A stretch of 32,086 nucleotides of DNA from Oscillospiraceae bacterium (GTDB lineage: Bacteria > Bacillota > Clostridia > Oscillospirales > CAG-272), in NCBI GenBank assembly GCA_015063545.1, contig SVTX01000022.1, positions 1-32,086 of the forward strand. Direction: 5' to 3'. The notes beneath the pieces were generated by a model, which had not been told where the DNA came from, did not search any database, and worked only from the letters and a program-made list of their open reading frames with translations. Below, one piece after another: positions 8,957 through 16,706 of the stretch. The position numbers and the translations under genes were made by a program. The stretch's first letter is position 1, and every line of letters starts with the position of its first letter.

Positions 8957-8971
8957 AATAATGGGTATAAT
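8943..8971 (+). promoter_or_regulatory. Sigma-A promoter for rubrerythrin
   Basis: Perfect TTGACA (8943-8948), 17-base spacer, TATAAT (8966-8971). The -35 lies within the last codons of the preceding GH2 gene, whose stop is at 8954-8956. No terminator separates the two genes. Confidence 0.85.
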
Positions 8972-9007
8972 GAATTTGATGAAAAAATCTTAAAGGAGTG
9001 AATTTTC

Positions 9008-9550
9008 ATGGGAAAGAATATTTATGCAGGAACAAAAACAGAGCAGAATCTTCGCGAAGCTTTTTCGGGAGAATCTCAGGCAAGAAACAAGTACACCTAT
9101 TTTGCTTCTGTTGCAAAGAAGGCGGGTTATGAGCAGATAGCAGCGCTTTTCCTCAAGACCGCAGAGAATGAAAAGGAGCACGCAAAGCTTTGGTTCAAGG
9201 CGCTCGGAGGACTTGGCACAACAGCAGAAAATCTTGTATCTGCCGCAGAAGGCGAGAATTATGAATGGACAGATATGTACGACAGAATGGCTCGCGAGGC
9301 TGATGAGGAAGGCTTCCATGATCTTGCAGAGCAGTTCCGCGGTGTTGCCGCAATAGAGAAGGCTCATGAGGACAGATACCGCGCGCTTCTCAAAAATGTT
9401 GAAACTCAGCAGGTATTTGAGAAAAGCGGAGTTCAGGTATGGGAATGCCGCAATTGCGGTCATATCTGCATCAGCACAAAGGCACCCGAGCTTTGTCCCG
9501 TATGCAAGCATCCTCAGGCATATTTTGAGATAAAAGAAGAAAACTACTAA
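9008..9550 (+). CDS. Rubrerythrin (NADH-linked peroxide reductase)
   Basis: Non-haem di-iron protein that reduces hydrogen peroxide in anaerobes, taking electrons from rubredoxin or NADH systems. It has 180 residues, normal for the short classical form. An N-terminal four-helix ferritin-like domain carries the iron ligands in GESQARNKY (E22), ENEKEH (E55, H58) and IEKAHEDRY (E117, H120). A C-terminal rubredoxin-like domain has VWECRNCGH and CPVCKHP (C147, C150, C163, C166). The start is fixed by AAAGGAG about 8 bases upstream. It stands alone between a strong promoter and a strong terminator, so it is a monocistronic stress gene. No PerR-type box was recognised. Confidence 0.96.
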   Translation: MGKNIYAGTKTEQNLREAFSGESQARNKYTYFASVAKKAGYEQIAALFLKTAENEKEHAKLWFKALGGLGTTAENLVSAAEGENYEWTDMYDRMAREADEEGFHDLAEQFRGVAAIEKAHEDRYRALLKNVETQQVFEKSGVQVWECRNCGHICISTKAPELCPVCKHPQAYFEIKEENY

Positions 9551-9559
9551 TTTGTAAAT

Positions 9560-9598
9560 AAAAAACGCTTGTTTGCCAAACGCAAACAAGCGTTTTTT
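9560..9598 (+). terminator. Intrinsic terminator of the rubrerythrin gene
   Basis: A 12-base GC-containing stem (9565-9576 pairing with 9582-9593, loop CAAAC) is extended by an A-run and a matching T-run (TTTTTT at 9593-9598). Strong Rho-independent form starting 10 bases after the stop codon. Confidence 0.88.
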
Positions 9599-9637
9599 GT
9601 TTATTCTGATCCAACTGCAAAAAAACGACAAAAAATA

Positions 9638-9666
9638 TTGATTTTTTATATGATGTATGATATAAT
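9638..9666 (+). promoter_or_regulatory. Sigma-A promoter upstream of the hydrolase remnant and zinc-ribbon gene
   Basis: TTGATT (9638-9643), 17-base spacer, TATAAT (9661-9666) preceded by TGA (extended -10). Transcription would start near 9673, only a few bases before ATG 9677 of the remnant. It therefore probably serves the zinc-ribbon gene at 9904 through a leader of about 230 bases. Confidence 0.7.
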
Positions 9667-9676
9667 ATAATGTGAT

Positions 9677-9868
9677 ATGCTAAGTAGGGAAGACATATAT
9701 TCAACTCCCGAATACGCGCAAAAGTTGTACGATATGTGTCCTTCCGAAAACAAACAGCTTGTTTGGCATGAGCACGGTGAGCATTCAATGCTCAGATCTA
9801 CCGATACAGAAAAATATGACGGGGCTATAAAAGCCTTTGTATCAGAAAATTTTGTGTCGCAGAAATAA
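9677..9868 (+). pseudogene. 3' remnant of an alpha/beta hydrolase
   Basis: The 63 codons (for example DIYSTPEYAQKLYDMC, then WHEHGEHSML and a YDGAIKAFV end) look like the last quarter of a serine alpha/beta hydrolase, where the catalytic histidine sits in GEHS or GAGHA and the last helix follows. The lid and the nucleophile-elbow GxSxG part are absent, and an in-frame TAA lies three codons before the ATG. There is no ribosome site before ATG 9677. I read it as a deletion remnant left between the rubrerythrin terminator and the next gene. A short translated peptide cannot be excluded, since the promoter upstream is intact. Family identification rests on a short stretch and is moderate. Confidence 0.5.
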
Positions 9869-9903
9869 AGAAAATAAAAATACATAATAAAAGGAGAAAA
9901 ATT

Positions 9904-10353
9904 ATGTTTTGCAAACATTGTGGAAGTGAGATTCCAAACGGTTCGAGATTTTGCGGCGTGTGCGGAGCTCAGTTGACCGAGATCCAGGTCCAGCCCCAGA
10001 CACCTCCTCAGTATCAGGCGCAGCCCCAGTATCAGGCACAGCCTCAGTATCAGACACCCCCTCAGTATCAGGCACAGCCTCAATATCAGGCACAATCCCA
10101 GTATCAGGCACAGCCTCAGTATACAAATAAAGCCGCGCCCAAGTTTTCAGCAAAAACTATTGCGGGCTTTGTCCTCTCTTTGGTTGGTATTATTGTTGCA
10201 GCAATTCCTTGTGGTATAATCGGTTTGATTTTTTCTTCTCTCGGCTTGAAAGAACTTCGGTTGCCTCAATATAAAGGCAACGGCATGGCAATAGCTGGTA
10301 TGGTTATTTCAATTATTGATGTTGTATTAGGAATAATTTATTTGGCAATGTAA
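9904..10353 (+). CDS. Zinc-ribbon membrane protein with QPQYQA repeats and DUF4190-like domain
   Basis: Protein of 149 residues with three parts. Residues 1-22 are a zinc ribbon (CKHC and CGVC; C3, C6, C17, C20) of the type common in Firmicute membrane proteins. Residues 23-78 are a low-complexity Q/P/Y linker built from a six-residue unit (PQYQAQ). Residues 82-149 hold two hydrophobic helices separated by a short loop (LGLKELRLPQYKGNGMAIAG), matching the DUF4190 pattern. The start is supported by AAAAGGAG 8 bases upstream. The role is unknown; such proteins are usually predicted as inner-membrane proteins with a cytoplasmic zinc ribbon. It is followed by a terminator and is not obviously linked to neighbours in function. 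Confidence 0.85.
   Translation: MFCKHCGSEIPNGSRFCGVCGAQLTEIQVQPQTPPQYQAQPQYQAQPQYQTPPQYQAQPQYQAQSQYQAQPQYTNKAAPKFSAKTIAGFVLSLVGIIVAAIPCGIIGLIFSSLGLKELRLPQYKGNGMAIAGMVISIIDVVLGIIYLAM
10006..10122 (+). repeat. 18-base tandem repeat inside the zinc-ribbon gene
   Basis: Six full 18-base units plus half a unit encode PQYQAQ with variants PQYQTP and SQYQAQ. Differences between units are mostly synonymous (cag/caa, gcg/gca, cct/ccc/cca). Copy number is likely to vary by slippage without changing the frame. Confidence 0.9.
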
Positions 10354-10384
10354 GGTTTTATTGCCAATAATACATATTGCGACT

Positions 10385-10418
10385 TCTGAGGTTCAATTGA
10401 ACCTCAGATTTTCTTTTA
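10385..10418 (+). terminator. Intrinsic terminator of the zinc-ribbon gene
   Basis: A perfect 24-base palindrome (10385-10408, centred on CAATTG) is followed by a T-rich run (10409-10418). It lies 31 bases after the stop codon. Confidence 0.72.
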
Positions 10419-10459
10419 TTTCCTCGCAAAATCTCTTGAAATCTCGCATTTCCACAATA

Positions 10460-10496
10460 AAATCATAACCACCCGTCAAACGGGTGGTTATGATTT
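10460..10496 (-). terminator. Intrinsic terminator of asnA
   Basis: A 17-base stem (10460-10476 with 10480-10496, loop CAA) with a CCACCCGT core and A/T ends; on the - strand it runs into TTTTATTG. It lies just after the asnA stop and could also stop + strand read-through. Confidence 0.82.
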
Positions 10497-10504
10497 AGTA
10501 TTTA

Positions 10505-11512
10505 TCAAAGCAGTCTTATTCCTGCCTTCTGGCATTCTTCAACAGTAATGTCATCCCAGATGCTGGACTGAACCTCACCTATGTGAGCGCATCCCATCAT
10601 GAGCATACAAAGACGGGATTGACCGATACCGCCGCCGATAGTGAGGGGCAGCTCGTTGTTCAAAAGCATTTTGTGGAAGGGAAGGCTACGGCGGTTATCG
10701 CAACCCGAAATTGTCAGCTGGCGATCCAGAGACTCGGCATCCACACGTATTCCCATAGAGGATATTTCAAACGCGCGGCCTAAAAGTTCATTCCAAAACA
10801 TGATATCGCCGTTAAGCTCCCAGTCGTCATAGTCGGGGGCGCGGCCGTCGTGAGGCTTGCCTGATTTAAGCTTGCCGCCTATCTGCATAATGAACGCGGT
10901 CTTATGCTCACGCAAATATGCATCCTCACGCTCCTTGGAGGAGAGGTCGGGATACATGTCCTCAAGCTCCTGTGTGGTTACAAAGGATACCTCGCGGCAC
11001 AGATTTGTGCGAAGCTGGGGAAAGTGAACGTGGAGGCGGTCATTTGTGTCACATATAGCGTTAACTATTGCACCAACTATAAGCTTTAAGTAATCGAGAT
11101 TTCTGTTCTCGCTTGTTATTACCTTTTCCCAGTCCCACTGGTCAACGTATATGGAGTGTATATTGTCCAGCTCTTCGTCGCGACGGATAGCGTTCATGTC
11201 TGTATAGAGACCGCGACCTACGGTGAAGTGATATCTCTTGAGAGCAAGGCGTTTCCATTTTGCAAGTGAGTGAACTACCTGTGCTTCAACTCCTATTGCA
11301 GGGACGTTGAAGGATACGGGGCGTTCATAGCCGTTGAGGTTATCGTTAAGACCTGATGCCTCCGTAACAAAAAGGGGAGCTGAAACTCTCTTTAAGTTAA
11401 GCGCGGAAGCAAATTCGTCCTGAAAGGTTTCTTTTATGTAGGCTATCGCTCTTTGTGTGTCGTACTCGTCAAGAATGGGAGTATAGCCGTCGGGAATGTA
11501 TATTTTGTTCAT
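10505..11512 (-). CDS. asnA: Aspartate-ammonia ligase (asparagine synthetase A)
   Basis: ATP-dependent, ammonia-using synthesis of asparagine from aspartate, by a class II aminoacyl-tRNA-synthetase-like enzyme. Matches to E. coli AsnA are extensive: [21 protein letters not shown], the APDYDDW segment, [17 protein letters not shown] and [10 protein letters not shown]. The frame is open from ATG 11527, but ATG 11512 is preferred. It has GAGGA at the right spacing, and the resulting protein (335 residues) begins like family members ([10 protein letters not shown]). It is a single gene with its own promoter and terminator. It lies downstream of, and on the same strand as, the opp operon, and a link to peptide or amino-acid supply is only circumstantial. 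Confidence 0.96.
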   Translation of the reverse strand: MNKIYIPDGYTPILDEYDTQRAIAYIKETFQDEFASALNLKRVSAPLFVTEASGLNDNLNGYERPVSFNVPAIGVEAQVVHSLAKWKRLALKRYHFTVGRGLYTDMNAIRRDEELDNIHSIYVDQWDWEKVITSENRNLDYLKLIVGAIVNAICDTNDRLHVHFPQLRTNLCREVSFVTTQELEDMYPDLSSKEREDAYLREHKTAFIMQIGGKLKSGKPHDGRAPDYDDWELNGDIMFWNELLGRAFEISSMGIRVDAESLDRQLTISGCDNRRSLPFHKMLLNNELPLTIGGGIGQSRLCMLMMGCAHIGEVQSSIWDDITVEECQKAGIRLL

Positions 11513-11544
11513 GTAGTATGTCCTCATTTCCGATATATAAATTA

Positions 11545-11573
11545 ATTATATAACAAACTAAAGCAAAACGCAA
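11545..11573 (-). promoter_or_regulatory. Sigma-A promoter of asnA
   Basis: Read on the - strand: TTGCGT (11573-11568), 17-base spacer, TATAAT (11550-11545). The -35 lies in one arm of the terminator hairpin that ends the upstream opp/DUF3899 transcript. Confidence 0.55.
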
Positions 11574-11600
11574 GAGATTTTTATAAATTTCTTGCGTTTT
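11565..11600 (-). terminator. Intrinsic terminator of the opp-DUF3899 operon
   Basis: Stem of 16 bases with one mismatch (11565-11580 with 11585-11600, loop TTAT), core CGCAAGA, running into TTTT on the - strand. It overlaps the asnA promoter. Confidence 0.65.
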
Positions 11601-11608
11601 ATGAATTT

Positions 11609-11998
11609 TTATACTTTGTAATAGAGGATAGTAAGAAGAATCGAGCAGATAAGGAGGGGAATGCCGATATAAAGCAATAATGCAAAAGATGGATTCTTAG
11701 TGTGAGTTTTGGTTTTATAATCGTAATATGAAGTATGCGCGATTTGGCGCTTTGGTATAAATAATGACGACAGTCTGCTCACGCCATATCCGAAAATATC
11801 AAACATTCCGCTTTTGCCGATACTGATAAGTCCGAACAGACCGAGGGAAAACAGGGCAGGAATAGCCGTAGCATCTGCCAGAATCTTTATTCGGCTGTGA
11901 ATTTCATGCGTTTTGAAAAATCCGAGTGTTGCCATTAAAATAATTACTGATATTAACGTTGCCGCTATGCAAATAAATATCTTTCGGGATTGTTTCAT
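11609..11998 (-). CDS. Small membrane protein, DUF3899-like
   Basis: Protein of 129 residues with three to four hydrophobic segments: about 7-27, a pair around 47-65, and 105-127. The central part (GMFDIFGYGVSRL, then a basic stretch and SYYDYKTKTHTKNPS) resembles the DUF3899 family, which has no known function. The start codon overlaps the oppF stop (ATGA at 11995-11998), so it is translated as the last gene of the opp operon. That coupling suggests a role with the transporter, for example in assembly, but nothing in the sequence proves it. The family assignment is from memory of the pattern and is moderate. Confidence 0.7.
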   Translation of the reverse strand: MKQSRKIFICIAATLISVIILMATLGFFKTHEIHSRIKILADATAIPALFSLGLFGLISIGKSGMFDIFGYGVSRLSSLFIPKRQIAHTSYYDYKTKTHTKNPSFALLLYIGIPLLICSILLTILYYKV

Positions 11999-13101
11999 AA
12001 CCGTTTTTCCTCTCGATAGAGCTGTTCTTCTTTGTCATTACACCACACAAAGTGGTCGGAGAATACTTCGCGTAATGACGGCGTTTGCATCGTATAGTCA
12101 TGTGCGGATGCGTCATAAACTATACGGCGGCGATTTTTTTCATAATGGGGATCGGGCAAGGGAATAGCGGACAGCAGGGAACGCGTATACGGATGCAAGG
12201 GGCGGCGGAACAACTCGTCGGAGTCTGCAAGCTCCACTATTTTACCTTGGTACATTACCGCTATTCTGTCAGAGAAGAACTTTACGACTGATAAGTCGTG
12301 CGCGATAAATATAACGGTCAGCCCAAGCTCATCCCTCAGATCACGCAGAAGATTTATTATTTGCGCCTGTACGGAAACGTCAAGCGCGGAAATAGGTTCA
12401 TCCGCTATAAGGATTTCGGGATTGACTATAAGCGCGCGCGCAATTCCTATTCTTTGCCGTTGCCCGCCCGAAAATTCATGAGGATATCTTTGCGCGTGCT
12501 CCGGAGACAGACCAACCATTGACAGCATTTTATATACTTTTTCATCTATTTTGCGCCTGTCTCTCTCGCCGTTTATAATCAGACCTTCTGAAATGATTTC
12601 TTTGACTGTCATTCTTGGATTTAATGAAGCTATTGGATCTTGGAACACCATTTGTATCTGTTTTACAGCTCTGTGCTTGTTTTGGTCTGTTTTTGCGCTT
12701 GAATATAAAATTTTATTTGATTTGACTGCGCTTTTCAGTATATCCTTTTGATTTTTTATCAATTTTTTCTTTTCGAGTGTATCAAGGTGTGGATTTTGTT
12801 TTATGCTTTTGACATTGATTTTATATGCCGCATGAGCATCCTGAATAGCCTTTGAATAGGACAGCGTGCCTGCGCATATTCTTTCATTATTGAGAAATAC
12901 GTTACCCGATGTGCAGTCATATATTTTTATTAAGGTCCTTCCCAATGTAGTTTTTCCGCACCCCGATTCTCCCACTATGCCAAACACCTCTCCTTTTTTG
13001 ACTGAAAAGCTTACACCATCTACTGCCAAAAGAGAGCCTGTGGGAGTTTTAAAGTGTTGGCAAAGATTTTCAACCTCCAATATATTTTGAGCATCCGTCA
13101 T
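11995..13101 (-). CDS. oppF: Oligopeptide ABC transporter ATP-binding protein OppF, with an insert
   Basis: One of two ATPases of a peptide importer. It has 368 residues. Walker A is GESGCGKT (44-51), Q-loop FQDPIASLNPRM (Q154), signature [15 protein letters not shown], Walker B ILIADEPISALD and H-loop IFIAHDLS, followed by the OppF-type C-terminal HPYTRSLLSAIP. It looks fully functional. The odd feature is about 58 extra residues between Walker A and the Q-loop (about 78-143), rich in K, A, S and N (KKKLIKNQKD). E. coli OppF has about 50 residues in this whole interval; here it is about 110. I believe similar inserts occur in other Clostridia. The start overlaps oppD by 32 bases with GGAGA upstream, and it is coupled to the DUF3899-like gene at its stop. 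Confidence 0.93.
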   Translation of the reverse strand: MTDAQNILEVENLCQHFKTPTGSLLAVDGVSFSVKKGEVFGIVGESGCGKTTLGRTLIKIYDCTSGNVFLNNERICAGTLSYSKAIQDAHAAYKINVKSIKQNPHLDTLEKKKLIKNQKDILKSAVKSNKILYSSAKTDQNKHRAVKQIQMVFQDPIASLNPRMTVKEIISEGLIINGERDRRKIDEKVYKMLSMVGLSPEHAQRYPHEFSGGQRQRIGIARALIVNPEILIADEPISALDVSVQAQIINLLRDLRDELGLTVIFIAHDLSVVKFFSDRIAVMYQGKIVELADSDELFRRPLHPYTRSLLSAIPLPDPHYEKNRRRIVYDASAHDYTMQTPSLREVFSDHFVWCNDKEEQLYREEKRL

Positions 13102-14128
13102 GATTTGTCTCCTTCATTTTTTTAATACGCTTGGTGATTGAATGGGGAATTTCAACAGCGGGGGCATTGGGGTGTAACAGCCAGGTGGCTGCCGCATGTG
13201 TTGGTGATATATTGAAAAAGGGCGGCTCTTGTTCAAAATCTATTTTGAGCGCGTATTTGTTTCGCGGAGCGAACGCATCTCCCACAGGCGGGTTGTGCAT
13301 ATCTGGCGGAATCCCCGGAATAGCTTCAAGACGCCCATCTGATTCAAGATCGGGTGTTGAGGATAGCAATGCCCAAGTATACGGATGGCATGGATGATAA
13401 AATATTTCGTCACAAGTGCCGTATTCCACTATTTTTCCCGCATACATGACCGCTATTTTATCCGCAACGCTGGCTACTACTCCGAGATCGTGAGTTATGA
13501 ATATTACCGATAGATTCCGTTCCCTCTTAAGCCTTTCTATAAGCTCCAATATTTGCGCCTGAATGGTTACGTCAAGAGCTGTGGTTGGTTCGTCGCATAT
13601 CAGAAGATCCGGCTCGGATGCCAGAGCTATGGCTATAATTATTCTCTGGCGCTGCCCGCCCGAAAACTGAAACGGATATTTTTCAAATGCTTCGCGCGGA
13701 TTTGGGATACCAACCTCTGTCATAAGTTTTATGGCACGCTCACGTGCAGCCTTTTTGCTTTGCTTGGATTTCAAAAGGATGGCTTCGCATATTTGTTTTC
13801 CTACTTTCATAATAGGATTTAATGACGAAAGCGGATCCTGAAACACCATCGATATCTTATCTCGGCGAATTTTGCACATTTGAGACTGGTTTAGCTGTAG
13901 CAGATCCTCTCCCTCAAATATTATCTGACCGCCGTCAATGCTTGCGTTTGGTGAGAGAATGCCCATAATGGCACGTGAAGTAACGGATTTTCCCGAACCC
14001 GACTCGCCAACTATGGCAAGAGTTTCTCCTTGCTCAAGAGAAAAAGAAAGATCTCGCACCGCATAGAGCCTGCCACCGTTTGTGCGAAACGATACTTTTA
14101 AATTTTTAACCTCAATAATATGATCCAT
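13070..14128 (-). CDS. oppD: Oligopeptide ABC transporter ATP-binding protein OppD
   Basis: Second ATPase of the importer, 352 residues, close to the family length. It has Walker [10 protein letters not shown]-loop [11 protein letters not shown], signature [15 protein letters not shown], Walker [13 protein letters not shown] and H-loop IFITHDLGV. The C-terminal region [16 protein letters not shown] and [17 protein letters not shown] is the oligopeptide-family extension. The usual cysteine cluster of that extension is not evident here: the segment reads [20 protein letters not shown]. The start at 14128 has AAGGAGC upstream. The C-terminal 10 codons overlap oppF. Confidence 0.95.
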   Translation of the reverse strand: MDHIIEVKNLKVSFRTNGGRLYAVRDLSFSLEQGETLAIVGESGSGKSVTSRAIMGILSPNASIDGGQIIFEGEDLLQLNQSQMCKIRRDKISMVFQDPLSSLNPIMKVGKQICEAILLKSKQSKKAARERAIKLMTEVGIPNPREAFEKYPFQFSGGQRQRIIIAIALASEPDLLICDEPTTALDVTIQAQILELIERLKRERNLSVIFITHDLGVVASVADKIAVMYAGKIVEYGTCDEIFYHPCHPYTWALLSSTPDLESDGRLEAIPGIPPDMHNPPVGDAFAPRNKYALKIDFEQEPPFFNISPTHAAATWLLHPNAPAVEIPHSITKRIKKMKETNHDGCSKYIGG

Positions 14129-14156
14129 GATAGGAAGCTCCTTTGAGTAGAGTGTT

Positions 14157-15698
14157 TTAGCTATCTATTCCGCGTAGCGATGGGTTCAGGGCGTCTCTCA
14201 GTCCGTTGCCGAAAAGATTGAAGCAGATCATCAAAAGAGATATTACAAGTGCGGGAAGTATCATCAAGTGCGGATAACTCGTCCATATATTACTTGCTTC
14301 CGATAGCAACGTACCGAGTGAAGTTGTGTCTGACGAACCTAAGCTCACAATTCCCAAAAATGATAGCATGCTTTCATTGAGTATGACTGTGGGTATAATC
14401 AGAACGCTTGAAGTTACTATCGTTCCTAATGCGTTGGGGAATATATGCTTAAGAATTATACGCTTGTCCGATGCGCCAAGAGTTCTGGCAGACATAACGT
14501 ATTCCTGCGTTTTAAATCTGTAAAATTGAGTTCTCACTCTTGACGCGATGCTTATCCAGCCTGTCAGGACAAACGCGAAAAGTAAGCTGGGTATTTTGCC
14601 GACCTTGTCGGACAGATGGATCTGAAAAAGTGTTGCGACAACTATAAAAGGTACGCAAGAGAGAATATCGGATATTCTTTCAAGCACAAGATCGGGAATA
14701 CCGCCATAGTATCCTTCGATAGCTCCGTATATCGCGCCTATAATGAGATTTATCAAAGATACAGATAAAGCCAGCGCCAAGGAAAGTCGAATTCCCTCGG
14801 AGAGCCGTCGAGCCATGTCATATCCCTGCGAATCCGTGCCGAGAATATATCTTGGCGGTGTGCCGTTGATATAGGTATAGTAGTTTTTATAAAGCACGCG
14901 TACCTTGTACGAGGGATTATCGCTTGATCCGCTTTGCGTAAAATATACGGCATTCCCGTCCAAGTCTCTGAGATAATTGTCGTACAGACGCATGTTTTGT
15001 GATAGCTTTATGATATTTCCGTTTATATCAATGGGTGAGTTCTTGGCGGTTGTATCTGCCATATACCAATAGTTTGCGTCGTTTGGGTTTGGATTATATT
15101 CATTGTTCGCTATAAGAGGGAAAAGTATGGTGGCGCTGTTTTCTTGCTCCCATTTTCGTATATTTTCATATTCCGCTTTGGATATTTGCATATATACGAA
15201 TCCTACCTCTGCGTAGGTATCTATCTTTGCTTTATATTTGCCGTTCTGCCTTGAGTCTAAAACCTTTTCTATGGGGGTGATTACCGTTCGGCAGTCACTT
15301 GTGATGTCGGAAATTCTGGCATTGCCGCTTCCGGTTGTGTCACAGGCTCCGAGAGCTATGGAATATGCGTGTATAAGACCGCGCGAGTTAAAGGTTCTCG
15401 TCTGTCCTCCGTCAAAAAGAGGGATGCTGCTTTGGGATGCTATATAAGGCCCTTTTTTTGCGTAATACGAATCCAGAGATCTTTGAGTGGAGAACAGGGG
15501 AATGATAAGAGCAAAAATAACTATCAATGCAATAATTACGGTAGCTAAAATTGACGCCTTGTTTTTTCTGAAACGCGACCACGCATCTCTAAGATAGCCG
15601 ACATGATGCTCTGTGCCAAAATTTGTGCCTGACACGTTGTTCCCATCTGCCGGCTGCAGCAATTCTTTTGGAATATTAGAAACCGAATTTTTCTCCAT
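14157..15698 (-). CDS. oppC: Oligopeptide ABC transporter permease OppC with a large extracytoplasmic insert
   Basis: Membrane subunit with 513 residues, against about 300 for typical OppC. The N-terminal cytoplasmic part and TM1 (about 49-69) are followed by some 217 residues (70-286) before the conserved LGTDSQGYDMARRL that normally comes soon after TM1. The last five helices and the coupling motif (ARTLGASDKRIILKHIFPNALG) are normal, as is the C-terminus GNGLRDALNP. The insert is hydrophilic, with aromatic and Asn/Asp-rich stretches (for example NEYNPNPNDANYWYMAD), and should lie outside the membrane, next to where OppA docks. It may form an extra ligand or docking domain. The stop of oppB is one base from its start, so the two are coupled. 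Confidence 0.93.
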   Translation of the reverse strand: MEKNSVSNIPKELLQPADGNNVSGTNFGTEHHVGYLRDAWSRFRKNKASILATVIIALIVIFALIIPLFSTQRSLDSYYAKKGPYIASQSSIPLFDGGQTRTFNSRGLIHAYSIALGACDTTGSGNARISDITSDCRTVITPIEKVLDSRQNGKYKAKIDTYAEVGFVYMQISKAEYENIRKWEQENSATILFPLIANNEYNPNPNDANYWYMADTTAKNSPIDINGNIIKLSQNMRLYDNYLRDLDGNAVYFTQSGSSDNPSYKVRVLYKNYYTYINGTPPRYILGTDSQGYDMARRLSEGIRLSLALALSVSLINLIIGAIYGAIEGYYGGIPDLVLERISDILSCVPFIVVATLFQIHLSDKVGKIPSLLFAFVLTGWISIASRVRTQFYRFKTQEYVMSARTLGASDKRIILKHIFPNALGTIVTSSVLIIPTVILNESMLSFLGIVSLGSSDTTSLGTLLSEASNIWTSYPHLMILPALVISLLMICFNLFGNGLRDALNPSLRGIDS

Positions 15699-15699
15699 G

Positions 15700-16662
15700 T
15701 TATTTTTCCCCCATTCTTATTCTGGGATCAATAAAGCCGTAGCTTATGTCCACTATAATTCCGGCAAGCAGACCGGTTAAGGTATAAAAAATGCTGTTGA
15801 GCATAAACACATCGTAGTCGCGCTGCTGTACCGACTGTACGTATAGCTGTCCTACTCCGGGAATGGAAAATATGCTTTCTATGACCAGTGAACCGCCAAG
15901 TATGCCTATGAAGCTTGATATTATCATTGGAAGGATAGGCACCATGGCGTTTTTGAGCGCATGACGGGTGGTGGCTTGTGAATATGACAGTCCTTTTGCC
16001 CTTGCCAAAAGCATATAATCAGACGTCAACGCCTCGGTAAGCTCCGCACGCGTAAATCGGCACAGTCCCGCTATCTGTCCGAATGACAGAGCCAAAACGG
16101 GAAGTGTCATACTATAAAGCATTTTTCCGGTGAACCATCCCCCCGCATCGCTCAATGAATATATAGTCTGCTCAAACCATCCAAGCTTGAAAAACAAAAA
16201 ATATTGGAGCAAAAAGGCATATATATAGCTCGGCACGGAAACGAAAAACATAACTACCGTGCTTATCAGATGGTCCTGCCATTTGTTTTTTCTTATCGCC
16301 GCCCATATTCCAAGCAATATTCCCAGCGGTATCGACAGCATAAGCGCGTATGAGTTTACAATAATCGTAGGGGGAAGTCTCTCGATAAGAATATCAAGCG
16401 CGGGGCGTGTCTTGGATATTTTCCAGGACGTGCCGAAATCAAGTTTTGTGACGATGTTTTTCAGATAAATTCCAAATTGTACAAGCAAGGGCTGGTTATA
16501 ACCAAGCGCATCCCAACGCTCAAGAATTATCTGACTTTGCGCGACTGACGTGCCCTCGGGTGGTGAGGACGGAAGCGCGCGAATGAGCGTAAAACACAGG
16601 GTTACTATTATGAAAAGCGTGAAAAACATCAGAATTATTCTTTTTATAGCGTATTTTATCAT
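15700..16662 (-). CDS. oppB: Oligopeptide ABC transporter permease OppB
   Basis: Membrane subunit of 320 residues with six predicted helices. Features of the OppB/DppB family: N-terminal single helix (FFTLFIIVTLCFTLIRALP), LGYNQPLLVQFG, LDFGTSW, the coupling loop YMLLARAKGLSYSQATTRHALKNA as a split motif, and C-terminal GILGGSLVIESIFSIPGVGQL. The start is ATG 16662, and the ribosome site (ACGGGG) is weak. It is separated from oppA by a GC-rich hairpin, so it is expected to be made at lower levels than the binding protein. Confidence 0.95.
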   Translation of the reverse strand: MIKYAIKRIILMFFTLFIIVTLCFTLIRALPSSPPEGTSVAQSQIILERWDALGYNQPLLVQFGIYLKNIVTKLDFGTSWKISKTRPALDILIERLPPTIIVNSYALMLSIPLGILLGIWAAIRKNKWQDHLISTVVMFFVSVPSYIYAFLLQYFLFFKLGWFEQTIYSLSDAGGWFTGKMLYSMTLPVLALSFGQIAGLCRFTRAELTEALTSDYMLLARAKGLSYSQATTRHALKNAMVPILPMIISSFIGILGGSLVIESIFSIPGVGQLYVQSVQQRDYDVFMLNSIFYTLTGLLAGIIVDISYGFIDPRIRMGEK

Positions 16663-16677
16663 GTGTGTACCCCGTCA

Positions 16678-16701
16678 AAGCGCCGCCGTATGGCGGCGCT
16701 T
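16678..16701 (-). terminator. Hairpin between oppA and oppB (attenuator or mRNA 3' stabiliser)
   Basis: Ten-base GC-rich stem (16678-16687 with 16692-16701, loop GTAT; arms AAGCGCCGCC and GGCGGCGCTT), five bases after the oppA stop on the - strand. Only TTT follows, so it is a poor full terminator. This fits the common arrangement in which the binding-protein message is kept in excess. Confidence 0.6.
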
Positions 16702-16706
16702 GAATT

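Noticed and set aside
9008..9550. A PerR or Fur-type box at the rubrerythrin promoter
   Set aside because: No convincing palindrome of that kind is present between 8943 and 9008.
10006..10122. Regular repeats that might be a CRISPR array
   Set aside because: The units are contiguous, 18 bases long, without spacers, and in frame inside a coding gene.
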